Counted from the first letter of the stretch, positions 26,263 through 35,634 are shown. The stretch is DNA of 64,000 bases from Pararhizobium gei (GCF_029223885.1 NZ_CP119409.1:2072001-2136000), one strand, 5' to 3'. Made by a program: numbers and translations. The notes: generated from the sequence alone by a model not told the origin.

Positions 26263-28332
26263 CTATATGTCGAGGTTTTCGGCAAAGACCGCACGCTCCT
26301 GAATGAAGCGGAAACGGGCATCGGCCTTGGTGCCCATCAGATTATCCACGGCTTCGCGGGTTCCTTCGAAATCGATCTCGTCTATGGCAACCTTCAACAA
26401 TGTGCGCTTGGCCGGATCCATTGTTGTTTCCTTGAGTTGCGCCGGCATCATTTCCCCAAGCCCCTTGAAGCGGCCGATCTCGACCTTGCCGCGGCCGTTG
26501 AATTCCGTGTCCATCAGTTCCATCCGATGGGCGTCGTCGCGGGCATAAAGTGTCTTCGCACCCTGCGTGATTCGATACAGCGGCGGCACCGCGAGAAAGA
26601 GATGGCCGCCACGAATCAGTTCCGGCATCTCCTGATAGAAAAAGGTAATCAGCAGCGATGCGATATGCGCGCCGTCCACGTCGGCGTCGGTCATGACGAC
26701 AACGCGCTCGTAGCGGAGATCTTCCTCGCGATATTTGCTGCGCGTTCCGCAGCCGAGCGCCTGGATCAGATCGGAAATCTGCTGGTTGGCCCCGAGTTTT
26801 TCGCGGCCGGCGCTGGCAACGTTGAGGATCTTGCCGCGCAGCGGCAGAATTGCCTGGTTGGACCGGTTTCGAGCCTGCTTGGCGGAGCCGCCAGCCGAAT
26901 CGCCTTCGACAATGAAAAGCTCGGCGCCCTCGGCCGAGTTTTGCGAGCAGTCGGCCAGCTTGCCTGGCAGCCGCAGTTTGCGCACCGCCGATTTGCGGGT
27001 GACTTCCTTTTCCTTGCGGCGGCGCACGCGTTCGTCGGCACGCTCGATGACCCATTCCAGCAGTTTATGCGCTTCCTGCGGATTATCGGCCAAAAAATGG
27101 TCGAAGGGATCACGCAGAGCGTTCTCGACGATGCGCTGGGCCTCGACGGTTGCCAGCTTGTCCTTGGTCTGGCCGACGAATTCCGGCTCGCGGATGAAGA
27201 CCGAGAGCATGCCGGCCGCCGAGATCATCACGTCGTCGGTGGTGATTATCGATGCGCGCTTGTTCTGCGTCAGCTCTGCATAGGCCTTCAGGCCCTTGGT
27301 CAGCGCGATGCGGAAACCCGCCTCATGCGTGCCGCCCTCGGGTGTCGGAATGGTGTTGCAGTACGAATGCACGACGCTGTCGCCGCCATACCATGTAACG
27401 GCCCATTCCATGGCGCCGTGGCCGCCAGTCTTTTCGGTGCGGCCTGCGAAAATCTCGCGCGTGACCGTGAATTCCTTGCCCATCGTTGCCTGGAGATAGT
27501 CCTTCAGGCCGCCGGGAAAGTGAAACACCGCTTTTTCCGGCGTATCGGTCCCCTCAACCAGCGTGGGGTCGCAGGACCAGCGGATTTCGACGCCGCCGAA
27601 CAGATAGGCCTTGGACCGCGCCATGCGGAAAAGCCGGGCCGGATCAAATTTGGCATGCGGCCCGAAAATCTCCGGATCCGGATGAAACCTGACCTTTGTG
27701 CCGCGCCGGTTCTGGACATCGCCCAGTTCTTCCAGGCCGCCTTGCGGCACGCCGCGTGAAAAACGCTGCCGATAGAGCTTGCGGTTGCGGGCAACCTCGA
27801 CTTCGAGAAGATCGGACAGGGCATTGACGACCGAAACACCAACGCCATGAAGACCGCCCGAGGTCTCGTAGACCTTGCTGTCGAACTTGCCGCCGGCATG
27901 GAGGATCGTCATGATGACTTCGAGCGTCGATTTTCCGGGAAATTTCGGGTGGTTCTCAACCGGGATGCCGCGGCCGTTGTCGGTGACCGAGAGGCAGCCT
28001 TCGGCGTCGAGACTGACATCGATGAAGTTGGCATGGCCTGCGACCGCTTCGTCCATCGAATTGTCGATGACCTCGGCAAAGAGATGGTGTAGCGCCTTTT
28101 CGTCCGTGCCGCCGATATACATGCCTGGACGCCGGCGCACCGGTTCGAGCCCTTCCAGGACCTCGATCGCTGAGGCGTCATAGTCGCCCGTATCCGCCTT
28201 GAGGGAAGGGACGGACGAAGAGCGGGCCTCGGAAACCGTCACTGACGAGGGGGCCGGTTTGGCAGGGGCTTTCTCGGCTTTCGCTACCGGCACAAGAGGC
28301 AAGGCGGAAAAGAGATCTTTACTGTCGGTCAT
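26263..28332 (-). CDS. parE: DNA topoisomerase IV subunit B
   Basis: The 689-residue GHKL ATPase subunit of topoisomerase IV, with ParC, decatenates replicated chromosomes. The ATP site shows EVIDNSMDEAVAG, DNGRGIP and GGLHGVGVSVVNALS; the Toprim domain shows EGDSAGGSAKQARNR and VVMTDADVDGAHIASLL. An N-terminal extension of about 50 residues, rich in Ala, Pro and Ser, precedes the ATPase domain, as in other rhizobial ParE. The numbering and SxAKQAR type favour ParE over GyrB. Confidence 0.94.
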   Translation of the reverse strand: MTDSKDLFSALPLVPVAKAEKAPAKPAPSSVTVSEARSSSVPSLKADTGDYDASAIEVLEGLEPVRRRPGMYIGGTDEKALHHLFAEVIDNSMDEAVAGHANFIDVSLDAEGCLSVTDNGRGIPVENHPKFPGKSTLEVIMTILHAGGKFDSKVYETSGGLHGVGVSVVNALSDLLEVEVARNRKLYRQRFSRGVPQGGLEELGDVQNRRGTKVRFHPDPEIFGPHAKFDPARLFRMARSKAYLFGGVEIRWSCDPTLVEGTDTPEKAVFHFPGGLKDYLQATMGKEFTVTREIFAGRTEKTGGHGAMEWAVTWYGGDSVVHSYCNTIPTPEGGTHEAGFRIALTKGLKAYAELTQNKRASIITTDDVMISAAGMLSVFIREPEFVGQTKDKLATVEAQRIVENALRDPFDHFLADNPQEAHKLLEWVIERADERVRRRKEKEVTRKSAVRKLRLPGKLADCSQNSAEGAELFIVEGDSAGGSAKQARNRSNQAILPLRGKILNVASAGREKLGANQQISDLIQALGCGTRSKYREEDLRYERVVVMTDADVDGAHIASLLITFFYQEMPELIRGGHLFLAVPPLYRITQGAKTLYARDDAHRMELMDTEFNGRGKVEIGRFKGLGEMMPAQLKETTMDPAKRTLLKVAIDEIDFEGTREAVDNLMGTKADARFRFIQERAVFAENLDI

Positions 28333-28539
28333 ATTCTGTCAGATGTCTTTCCATTGTGATCGCCGCACGGCATATCGACAAACGAGCATGCGTCTCGAAT
28401 TTATGCCGCAATTGCCCGCCCTGTGAAAATCCGGGAACGCCAGTGGTTGGGAAATCACGGCTTGCACCTTGCATAACCCCAACTGTTGCGTTCCGGAAGA
28501 CGGAATGGCAAGGCTTGGATCAAAAGAGGAACATCGGGA

Positions 28540-29424
28540 ATGCGTCTGTCCACAGTTCATTTGGCTTTCCCCGTCTTGCTTGCGCTCGCGATAATCGCCG
28601 GCCATGTGTCTCCCGCGTCGTCGGCGCCGCTGAAACCCTTCAAGGACGACCTGTTTTCCTATGGCCAAGTCCTCGAAACCGCCGATGGCGGCGATTACCG
28701 GGTGGTCGAATACGAAGAGATGCGCGATATCAATGGTCGCGACCAGGTGCCGGAACGGCGTGTGAAGCGGGCCTATGTCTCGCTTGGCGTCAAGGGGCGG
28801 CAGGCCAACGAGACGATCGACTTTGCCGGACGGCGAATCGACGTCACCCGTGTGGGAGACGCGGAAGGCGCAAGATTTTCGGTGGTTTTCATCCACGGCC
28901 GTGGCGGAGACCGGCGTCTGGGCGCCAACGACTGGTCCTTCGGCGGCAATTTCAACCGTGTGAAAAACCTGGCCGTTGCCAATGACGGCGTCTATTATGC
29001 CGTGAGCGCCCGGTCCTTCGACACGGCCGGTGTGGCGGACCTTGCAGCACTGGTTTCCTATGCTCAAAGCCGCTCCCCTCAAAAGCCGGTGATTGTTGCC
29101 TGTGCTTCGATGGGTAGTTTTCTGTGCTGGGGATTGACCCGCGACGCGCAAGCTGTGGCGATGCTCAAGGGGATGATCATCATGGGCGGGGCCGCCGACC
29201 CCAGCTTTCCCAGGAGTGCCGCCTATCGAAGCAGGCTGCCGATCTACTTCACGCATGGGAGTGCAGACAGCGTCTATCCAGCCGCAGACCAGATCGGCCT
29301 TTACCGTTCGCTGAAATCGGCGCGGTATCCCTCGCGGTTTGTCCTGTTCCAGACCGGATCACATGGCACACCGGTTCGTATGACAGACTGGAAAGATGCC
29401 CTGAACTGGATCGGACTGGATTGA
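28540..29424 (+). CDS. Exported alpha/beta hydrolase
   Basis: The protein is 294 residues from the ATG at 28540 and has a signal peptide ending near residue 28 (ASSA). The hydrolase core shows VVFIHGRGGDRR (oxyanion loop), the nucleophile elbow ACASMGSF (in place of GxSxG the first Gly is Cys or Ala), THGSADSVYPAADQ (acid residue) and TGSHGTPVRMTDW (His). It is probably a periplasmic esterase of unknown substrate. It precedes the UbiA cluster on the same strand with a 128-nt gap. Confidence 0.8.
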   Translation: MRLSTVHLAFPVLLALAIIAGHVSPASSAPLKPFKDDLFSYGQVLETADGGDYRVVEYEEMRDINGRDQVPERRVKRAYVSLGVKGRQANETIDFAGRRIDVTRVGDAEGARFSVVFIHGRGGDRRLGANDWSFGGNFNRVKNLAVANDGVYYAVSARSFDTAGVADLAALVSYAQSRSPQKPVIVACASMGSFLCWGLTRDAQAVAMLKGMIIMGGAADPSFPRSAAYRSRLPIYFTHGSADSVYPAADQIGLYRSLKSARYPSRFVLFQTGSHGTPVRMTDWKDALNWIGLD

Positions 29425-29552
29425 ATTTATTGAAGTATGTCGGCCATTCGTTAACCAGTCCGTGAGTTTTCAGGTCTTCCGAAGGCGGCAGTTCGCGATT
29501 TTGAAAGCATATCATGGGACCGTCCGCGCACGTATTTCCGGGGACTGATCTT

Positions 29553-30995
29553 ATGGATGCTCGCACTGAAACTCGCCATATTCCTCTGTGTGTCGATCTG
29601 GACGGCACTTTGGTCGCTGCCGACACCCTTTGGGAGGGAGCGGCGATCATTATTCTGCGCAATCCCCTGCTGCTGTTTTCCATCGTCTACTGGATGTTCA
29701 AGGGAAAAGCGCGGCTGAAATACGAGATCGCGGCGCGAACGGGCCGCGAGGCTGCGGACTGGCCCTATCGCGAAGCGGTTCTGAACCGCTTGAAACTGGA
29801 ACGCGCGAGCGGCCGCGATGTCATCCTGGTGACTGGAGCCGCGGAAACCGTAGCTCTCGGTGTCGCCGAACATGCGGGTGTCTTTTCCTCCGTGCTGCAC
29901 AGTACCCGCGAGATCAACCTGACCAACCGGAAAAAGCGCGAAAGGCTGATCGAGCAGTTCGGCGAGGGCGGTTTCGACTATATGGGCAACAGCCGGGATG
30001 ATATTCCGGCGTTTGAGGCTGCCCGCAAGGCGATCGTCGTCGCACCGGATGCCGCCGCGGAAAACTGGCGGCGTATGCATGACGCGGAGCGGCTGGATAT
30101 TGGCAAATTCGACCGGCTTGCCCCGTTGAAGTCCATTCGCGTACATCAATGGGCAAAGAATGTCTTGATCGGCGTGCCCATGGTGCTCAACCACGACATT
30201 CTGCAGGTGCAGGCTCTGGTCAATGTCGTTTTCGCCTTCTTTGCCTTCAGCTTTCTGGCCTCCGCCGTTTACGTGATCAACGATCTGTCGGACCTCACCA
30301 ACGACCGGCGCCATCCGAAAAAGCGCAACCGGCCGCTGGCGAGCGGCCAGGTCTCGGTGCCCGTCGGACTGGCGACGGTGCTTGCCCTGATCCTCGCATC
30401 CCTTTCGCTGACGGCAGCTCTGCCTTTGAATTTTGCCTTGGTGCTCGGCTTTTATGCCATCGCCACGACCGCCTACACCTTTGTCTTGAAGCGCAAGCTT
30501 CTGGTGGACGTCTTCACCCTGGCCGGCCTCTACACCGTCCGGATCGTCGCCGGCGCGGCTGCCACGGGGACGGAGCTTTCCTTCTGGCTCCTGTCCTTCT
30601 CGATCTTCTTCTTCCTCAGCCTTGCGCTCGTCAAACGCTATGTCGAGCTTGACGAGTATGATGGACGCAGCGGCAGCCAGGTGCCAGGACGCGGTTATCT
30701 GTCTGTGGATTTCGAAATGGTCGGGCAGGCGGGCGTTGCCTCCGCCTTTACCGCAGCCCTGGTTCTGGCCCTCTATATCCACAGCAAGGAAATGCAGGAA
30801 ATGTACCAGCAGCCCTGGGCGCTTTGGCCGCTCTGCCCGCTGGTGCTCTACATGCTCCTGCGGATATGGATGCTGGCCCGCCGGCGCATGCTGCACGAAG
30901 ATCCGGTTGTCTTCATCATGCGCGACTGGCGAAGCCTGCTGACCATGGCGATCGGCGCCGTCCTGGTGCTTGCCGGAGCGCTCGGCCCGCAATGA
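29553..30995 (+). CDS. HAD phosphatase - UbiA prenyltransferase fusion
   Basis: The protein is 480 residues from the ATG at 29553. Residues 10-180 are a HAD phosphatase with motif I DLDGT (15-19), ILVTGA (91-96) and GNSRDD (145-150). Residues about 195-480 are a UbiA domain with at least seven helices and the Mg-prenyl-phosphate motif NDLSDLTND (243-251) followed by RRHPKKRNRPLASG. The UbiA part resembles decaprenyl-phosphate phosphoribosyltransferase. The fused HAD could remove the 5'-phosphate of the product, which in mycobacteria is done by a separate phosphatase. That coupling is inference. Its stop overlaps the next start as ATGA. Confidence 0.85.
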   Translation: MDARTETRHIPLCVDLDGTLVAADTLWEGAAIIILRNPLLLFSIVYWMFKGKARLKYEIAARTGREAADWPYREAVLNRLKLERASGRDVILVTGAAETVALGVAEHAGVFSSVLHSTREINLTNRKKRERLIEQFGEGGFDYMGNSRDDIPAFEAARKAIVVAPDAAAENWRRMHDAERLDIGKFDRLAPLKSIRVHQWAKNVLIGVPMVLNHDILQVQALVNVVFAFFAFSFLASAVYVINDLSDLTNDRRHPKKRNRPLASGQVSVPVGLATVLALILASLSLTAALPLNFALVLGFYAIATTAYTFVLKRKLLVDVFTLAGLYTVRIVAGAAATGTELSFWLLSFSIFFFLSLALVKRYVELDEYDGRSGSQVPGRGYLSVDFEMVGQAGVASAFTAALVLALYIHSKEMQEMYQQPWALWPLCPLVLYMLLRIWMLARRRMLHEDPVVFIMRDWRSLLTMAIGAVLVLAGALGPQ

Positions 30996-32311
30996 ACATT
31001 GTTGATTTCGATAGCTGGGGGCGGATCGATCTGCGCCCCCGCCAAGGCATGTCGCCGGATGCCTACGAGGGTCTCGCCGACAAGGCGCCGGCCGCCTTCC
31101 TGCCTTTCGGCAACGGCCGATCCTACGGTGACAGTTGCCACAACGACGGCGGGCGGCTGGTCGACAATCGCTCCCGCACCCGCATTCTCGCTTTCGATCC
31201 CGGCACGGGCATTATCTCCTGCGACGCGGGCGTGACGCTCCGTTCCATTCTCGAAGCTGCGATACCGCACCGCTTCTTCCTGCCGGTGACGCCGGGAACG
31301 GCCTCGGTCACCATCGCAGGCGCCGTTGCCAATGACGTGCATGGAAAAAACCATCACATTCGCGGGACATTCGGCAGGCATGTGCGCCGGCTGACTTTGC
31401 TGCGCTCAAACGGTGAGACGTTCAAGTGTTCGGCCACCGAAAACGCCGAGCTTTTCTTCGCCACGATCGGCGGCATGGGGCTCACCGGATTGATCCTGTC
31501 CGTCGATCTGCAATTGATGAAAGTGCCCTCCGCCCATATTCAACAGCACACCATTCGTTTCGACCGGCTGGAAGACTATTTCGCCATGGTGGCGCAGGTC
31601 GACGGCGAGCACGAATATTCGGTCGCCTGGATCGATCAGCTGGCAACCGGCAGAAACGCGGGCAGGGGCGTGCTTCTTGCCGGCGATCACGCCGACGCAT
31701 CCTGCGAATTTCCCGATCTGCCGCGCGGCATGAAACTCTCCATTCCCGTGGCACCGCCGTTCAACCTTCTGAACCGGCTGACATTGAAGATGTTCAACGA
31801 GCTTTATTACCGCAAGGAAAAGCGCGGCGAAGTGGTGAAGACCGTCAAGTGGCCGGGCTATTTCCATCCGCTGGACGCAATTGGCGGATGGAACCGCCTC
31901 TATGGTCCCCGAGGCCTTTACCAGCACCAGAGCGTCTATCCGGCAAGGAACGCACTTGAGGTTACCGCTCGCCTGATGGAGACCGCCCGGCAGGCGGGAC
32001 ATGCATCGTTCCTGACCGTTCTCAAGCAGTTCGGCGCGCAGGCCTCGCCGGCGCTGTTTTCCTTCCCGCGCGAAGGCTTCACCCTGACGTTGGATTTCGC
32101 CAATCAGGGTGAACGCACCCTTAAGCTTCTCGACCGGCTCGACGCGATCGTCATCGAAGCCGGTGGCGCGATCAATCCGTACAAGGATGCGAGGATGAGC
32201 CCGCAAGTCTTTGATTCTTCTTACCCTCAGTGGCGAAAGCTGGAAGCGTTGCGCGATCCGGCCATCGTTTCGAACTTCTGGAAGCGAACGGCGCTGGCTT
32301 TGCCAAAATGA
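30992..32311 (+). CDS. FAD-binding oxidoreductase, DprE1-like
   Basis: This 439-residue FAD enzyme of the PCMH/VAO type has the nucleotide loop FLPFGNGRSYGDSCHNDGG and the segment TPGTASVTIAGAVANDVHGKN, both close to mycobacterial DprE1 (decaprenyl-phosphoryl-ribose 2'-oxidase). A long C-terminal substrate domain ends FWKRTALALPK. The ATGA overlap with the UbiA fusion gene supports a shared pathway: oxidation of a polyprenyl-phospho-pentose at C2. An alditol or GlcD-like oxidase is the alternative; the UbiA neighbour makes DprE1-like more likely. Confidence 0.85.
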   Translation: MNIVDFDSWGRIDLRPRQGMSPDAYEGLADKAPAAFLPFGNGRSYGDSCHNDGGRLVDNRSRTRILAFDPGTGIISCDAGVTLRSILEAAIPHRFFLPVTPGTASVTIAGAVANDVHGKNHHIRGTFGRHVRRLTLLRSNGETFKCSATENAELFFATIGGMGLTGLILSVDLQLMKVPSAHIQQHTIRFDRLEDYFAMVAQVDGEHEYSVAWIDQLATGRNAGRGVLLAGDHADASCEFPDLPRGMKLSIPVAPPFNLLNRLTLKMFNELYYRKEKRGEVVKTVKWPGYFHPLDAIGGWNRLYGPRGLYQHQSVYPARNALEVTARLMETARQAGHASFLTVLKQFGAQASPALFSFPREGFTLTLDFANQGERTLKLLDRLDAIVIEAGGAINPYKDARMSPQVFDSSYPQWRKLEALRDPAIVSNFWKRTALALPK

Positions 32312-32404
32312 GAATGCAGACAATTTGAATTAAATAAACGCCGCGATTTCACGAAATATACGGCTCTTGTCTGTAGTTGTTTCGATAGAACATGGAGCGC
32401 AGAT

Positions 32405-32845
32405 ATGAAGTATATCCTTTTCATTCTTTTCACGGTGGCGACGAACGCCGCAGCGCAGCTCATGCTGAAACAAGGGATGCTTTCTCTTGGTCCGTTAAGC
32501 TTCACGGCCGATACCTTTATCGCCCGTATTTTTCAGGTCGTTTTCAACCCTTGGGTTTTTGCGGGCCTTGCAACCTTCGTCATCTCCATGGCCTCGCACC
32601 TCTTCGTCCTTTCAAAGGTCGAACTATCCTTCGCCTATCCGTTTCTCAGCCTCGCCTATGTGGCCGTGGCCGCCTTTGCCTATTTCTTCTTCCACGAAGA
32701 CCTCAATGCCTGGCGCATTGCCGGCATCGGCTTCATCTGCGTTGGAACCATCCTCATCGCCCAGTCAGGCATGTCCTCTCACGACGGCGAAATGCCGCTT
32801 GAGGCAGCCGGCGCAAAAACAGCTAAAATCGGGAGCGCATCATGA
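32405..32845 (+). CDS. Small multidrug-resistance / EamA-type transporter
   Basis: The 146-residue protein has four transmembrane helices (about 2-18, 48-68, 74-95 and 101-120). The early motif ATNAAAQLMLKQG is like ArnE/ArnF and EmrE-type carriers, and FLSLAYVAVAAFAYFFFHED is the conserved third-helix region. ArnE/F homologues flip lipid-linked aminoarabinose across the inner membrane. Position in a lipid-sugar cluster makes a flippase role attractive but unproven. A 93-nt AT-rich gap precedes it; its end overlaps the next ATG. Confidence 0.75.
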   Translation: MKYILFILFTVATNAAAQLMLKQGMLSLGPLSFTADTFIARIFQVVFNPWVFAGLATFVISMASHLFVLSKVELSFAYPFLSLAYVAVAAFAYFFFHEDLNAWRIAGIGFICVGTILIAQSGMSSHDGEMPLEAAGAKTAKIGSAS

Positions 32846-33852
32846 AACATATTATCTTCGGCGGTGACGGTTTCGTCGGCCGGCATCTGGCCGAACGTCT
32901 GGTCCACGATGGCGAAGAGGTTCTCGTCGCCGATATCGTCAAGTCCGATCTTCCCCACTATTCCCGGGCGCGCTTCGTGCAATGCGATGTGACCAAGCAG
33001 GATGAGGTCTTCGCCGTCGAGATCGGCCCGGACGACATGGTCTACAACATGGCCGCCAAGATGCTGTCGCCGCTGCAGGTTCGGGCAAAACGCTGGGAGT
33101 TTTTCTGGCCGGTCAATTATTACGGCGCGGAAAACATCATGAAGGCGACCGCGAAAGCCGGTGCCAGCCGCATGGTGCAGTTCACCACCGACATGATCTA
33201 CGGCCACACCGTGATGTCGCCGCAAACGGAAGACCATCCGGCCAAGCCGCTTGGAGAATACGGAAAGTCGAAATGGGCGACCGAGCAGCTTGCCGGCGAA
33301 TGGCGCAAGCAGGGTCTCAACATTTCCATCTTTCGCCCACGCCTGATCATCGGCCCCGGCCGGCTCGGCATCCTGGAAAAACTCTTCAAGCTCATCGACG
33401 CCAATCTGCCGGTGCCGATGATCGGTTCGGGCAAAAACCCCTACCAGTTCATCTCCGTCTTCGATTGCGCGGAAGCGGCGCGTCTTGCCTGGAAGGGCGG
33501 CGTTCCGAACGAGGCCTACAATCTCGGTTCCGACAATCCGCCGAGCGTGAAGAAGCTGCTCGGAGACCTCATCGTGCATGCTGGTTCGAAATCCTTCCTG
33601 CTGCCAACGCCGGCCTTTGCGGTCAAGGCAACGCTTGCTGCGTTTGACGCGATCAACCTGCCGATCATGGACCCGGAACAATATCTGATTGCCGATGAAA
33701 TGTGCATCCGCGAGACCGGAAAGCTCAAGGCGGAGCTCGGGTGGAAGCCTCAATATAACGACGGCGCGATGCTGATCGCCGCCTATGACGAATACCGCGC
33801 CAAAAAGGCCGGCAAGACTTTCACACAGACATCGGCCGTACCGGCGGAATGA
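32842..33852 (+). CDS. NAD-dependent epimerase/dehydratase (extended SDR)
   Basis: The 336-residue sugar-nucleotide-type SDR has the NAD loop IIFGGDGFVGRHLAE (GxxGxxG), DMVYNMAAKM, the Thr/Ser-active region VQFTTDMIYGH and the catalytic YGKSK. The C-terminal half has RLIIGPGRLG and YNLGSDNPPSVKKL. It could oxidise or epimerise a sugar, including acting on the keto intermediate made by the DprE1-like enzyme. The mycobacterial partner DprE2 is a classical SDR, so this would be a different solution. The substrate is unknown. Confidence 0.82.
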   Translation: MKHIIFGGDGFVGRHLAERLVHDGEEVLVADIVKSDLPHYSRARFVQCDVTKQDEVFAVEIGPDDMVYNMAAKMLSPLQVRAKRWEFFWPVNYYGAENIMKATAKAGASRMVQFTTDMIYGHTVMSPQTEDHPAKPLGEYGKSKWATEQLAGEWRKQGLNISIFRPRLIIGPGRLGILEKLFKLIDANLPVPMIGSGKNPYQFISVFDCAEAARLAWKGGVPNEAYNLGSDNPPSVKKLLGDLIVHAGSKSFLLPTPAFAVKATLAAFDAINLPIMDPEQYLIADEMCIRETGKLKAELGWKPQYNDGAMLIAAYDEYRAKKAGKTFTQTSAVPAE

Positions 33853-33869
33853 ACGAGGGGAATACAACG

Positions 33870-35318
33870 ATGCTCGATAAACCTGCCCGCGTCGCCGTTG
33901 ACGCCCCCGCCCTGGACGGCGGCACGAAAAAGCCTGACCTGATCACCGTCGAACAGGCGAAAGCCATGTCCGTCGCCGATATGACCAGCTATTTCAAGGA
34001 TCATATCAACCCCGGTCAGTTGCACTTCATGAAGCTTCTCGGCTTCAACAAGGTGAAGGTCGAAACTGCAGAAGGCATGTATTATACCGACCAGAACGGT
34101 CGCAAGATCCTCGATTTCTTCGGCGGCTTCGGCTCGCTCGCCTTCGGCCACAACCATCCCCGCATCCTGACCGCCCGCAAGAAATTCCAGGACGAAAACC
34201 GCCACGAGATCGCGATCGCTTTCATGTCGCAATATGCGTCGGCCCTTGCCAAGAACCTGGCGGCAATTGCCCCCGGTGATCTCGACATGGTTTTCCTCGG
34301 CTCTTCCGGTTCGGAAGCGATGGAAGCCGCGCTGAAGGTCGCCGAACGGGCCGCCGGCCCGAAGCGTCCGCGCATGGTCTATGCGGAAAATTCGTTTCAC
34401 GGAAAGACCAAGGGCGTTCTATCGATCACCGACGGTCCGCTGTACCGCGGTGAGTTCCGCCTGCTGGACAACAATGTCAAGGTTCCTTTCGGCGATATCG
34501 ATGCGATCCGCAATGCCTTCGAGCGCGATCCGCAGATCGGCGTCCTCGTTCTGGAGACGATCCAGGGTGGCGGCGGCATCATCACCGCACCGCCGGAATT
34601 CTGGCAGCAAGTGCGCGCCCTTTGCGACAAGCACGGGGTCATCTGGGTTGCTGACGAAGTACAGTGCGGCATGGGCCGCTCCGGCCGCTTCTTCGCCTTC
34701 GAGCATGCCGGCGTCGTGCCGGATGTGACGGCGCTTGCCAAATCGCTTGGCGGCGGCAAGACGGCCATGGCAGCGATGATCGCCAGGCGCGACGTCTACA
34801 TGAAAGCCTACGGCACGAAGAACACCGCTATGATCCACGCCCAGGCCACGTTCGGCGGCATCGGCGAGGCCTGCATCACGGCGATCGAAGGCCTTCACAT
34901 CATGTATGACGAAGACCTGATCGACAATTCGGCCGTCCAGGGCGAATATCTGCTGCAGCGGCTGAACGGTCTTAAGGACAAATATCCGAAGATCATCAAG
35001 GACGTCCGCGGCCAGGGGCTGATGGTCGGGCTGGAGTTCCAGGATTTCAGCCAGACCTTGCCAATGGTTCTGCGGCCGGTGGTGGGCGTACTCGACGACA
35101 AGCTGAAGGGCTCGCTGTCCGGCTTCATCGGCGCGCTGCTTTTGAAGGACTATGACACGCTTGTCGCCTTCACCGAATATAACCGCAATGTTATCCGGCT
35201 GGAGCCGCCGCTGATTTGCGAACGCCAGCATGTCGATCAGTTCGTCGACGCGCTCGATGATCTGCTTGGCCGCGGCATCATCCGCATCGTCAAGGATTTC
35301 GTCGGCAGTCAGTTCTAG
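33870..35318 (+). CDS. Class III PLP aminotransferase (PatA-like)
   Basis: The protein is 482 residues from the ATG at 33870, which follows GAGGGGAA; an ATG at 33849 that overlaps the epimerase stop as ATGA is the alternative. The class III fold is shown by FFGGFGSLAFGHNHPRI, FLGSSGSEAMEAALKVAERA, VADEVQCGMGRSGRFFAFE and the PLP lysine in ALAKSLGGGK. The N-terminus YFKDHINPGQLHFMKLLG resembles putrescine aminotransferase (PatA) and other long members. It is the last gene of the cluster and ends at a terminator, so it may aminate the sugar or a small-molecule acceptor. Confidence 0.82.
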   Translation: MLDKPARVAVDAPALDGGTKKPDLITVEQAKAMSVADMTSYFKDHINPGQLHFMKLLGFNKVKVETAEGMYYTDQNGRKILDFFGGFGSLAFGHNHPRILTARKKFQDENRHEIAIAFMSQYASALAKNLAAIAPGDLDMVFLGSSGSEAMEAALKVAERAAGPKRPRMVYAENSFHGKTKGVLSITDGPLYRGEFRLLDNNVKVPFGDIDAIRNAFERDPQIGVLVLETIQGGGGIITAPPEFWQQVRALCDKHGVIWVADEVQCGMGRSGRFFAFEHAGVVPDVTALAKSLGGGKTAMAAMIARRDVYMKAYGTKNTAMIHAQATFGGIGEACITAIEGLHIMYDEDLIDNSAVQGEYLLQRLNGLKDKYPKIIKDVRGQGLMVGLEFQDFSQTLPMVLRPVVGVLDDKLKGSLSGFIGALLLKDYDTLVAFTEYNRNVIRLEPPLICERQHVDQFVDALDDLLGRGIIRIVKDFVGSQF

Positions 35319-35346
35319 GTTAAAACTGCAAGTTGTTTTTGAAAGA

Positions 35347-35378
35347 AGCCCGGCAAGAGATTGACCGGGCTCCTTTTT
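35347..35378 (+). terminator. Terminator of the lipid-sugar cluster
   Basis: AGCCCGG (35347-35353) pairs with CCGGGCT (35365-35371) and is followed by CC and five T (35374-35378). It lies 28 nt after the aminotransferase stop. The remaining gap to tpiA (35379-35634) holds no gene I can see. Confidence 0.85.
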
Positions 35379-35634
35379 ATTTGAATATACAGATCTCGAT
35401 AATGCGGTTTCGGCTGTCTTCCGTAGCATCTGGAACCGGAAACGCCGCCCCCGGTAAGCCCTGACCACGCGCCGCTCCGGCGCGATGCTGTCATGCTAAA
35501 CGTCGTATTGCGGCGCGCGGCCCGCTGAGAGAGATGACCCGTCGGGAACTGCACTCTCCTCGCTCCGCTTTCCTTTGTCCTGCTTATTTGCTAGGGCCGT
35601 TGGCGGAAGAGGATCAATGCCGTGAGGAGTTCGC

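Noticed and set aside
29451..30992. 513-codon minus-strand ORF across the HAD-UbiA gene
   Set aside because: It lies opposite an intact fusion gene with clear HAD and UbiA motifs; its translation is rich in His, Arg and Gln with no recognisable domain.
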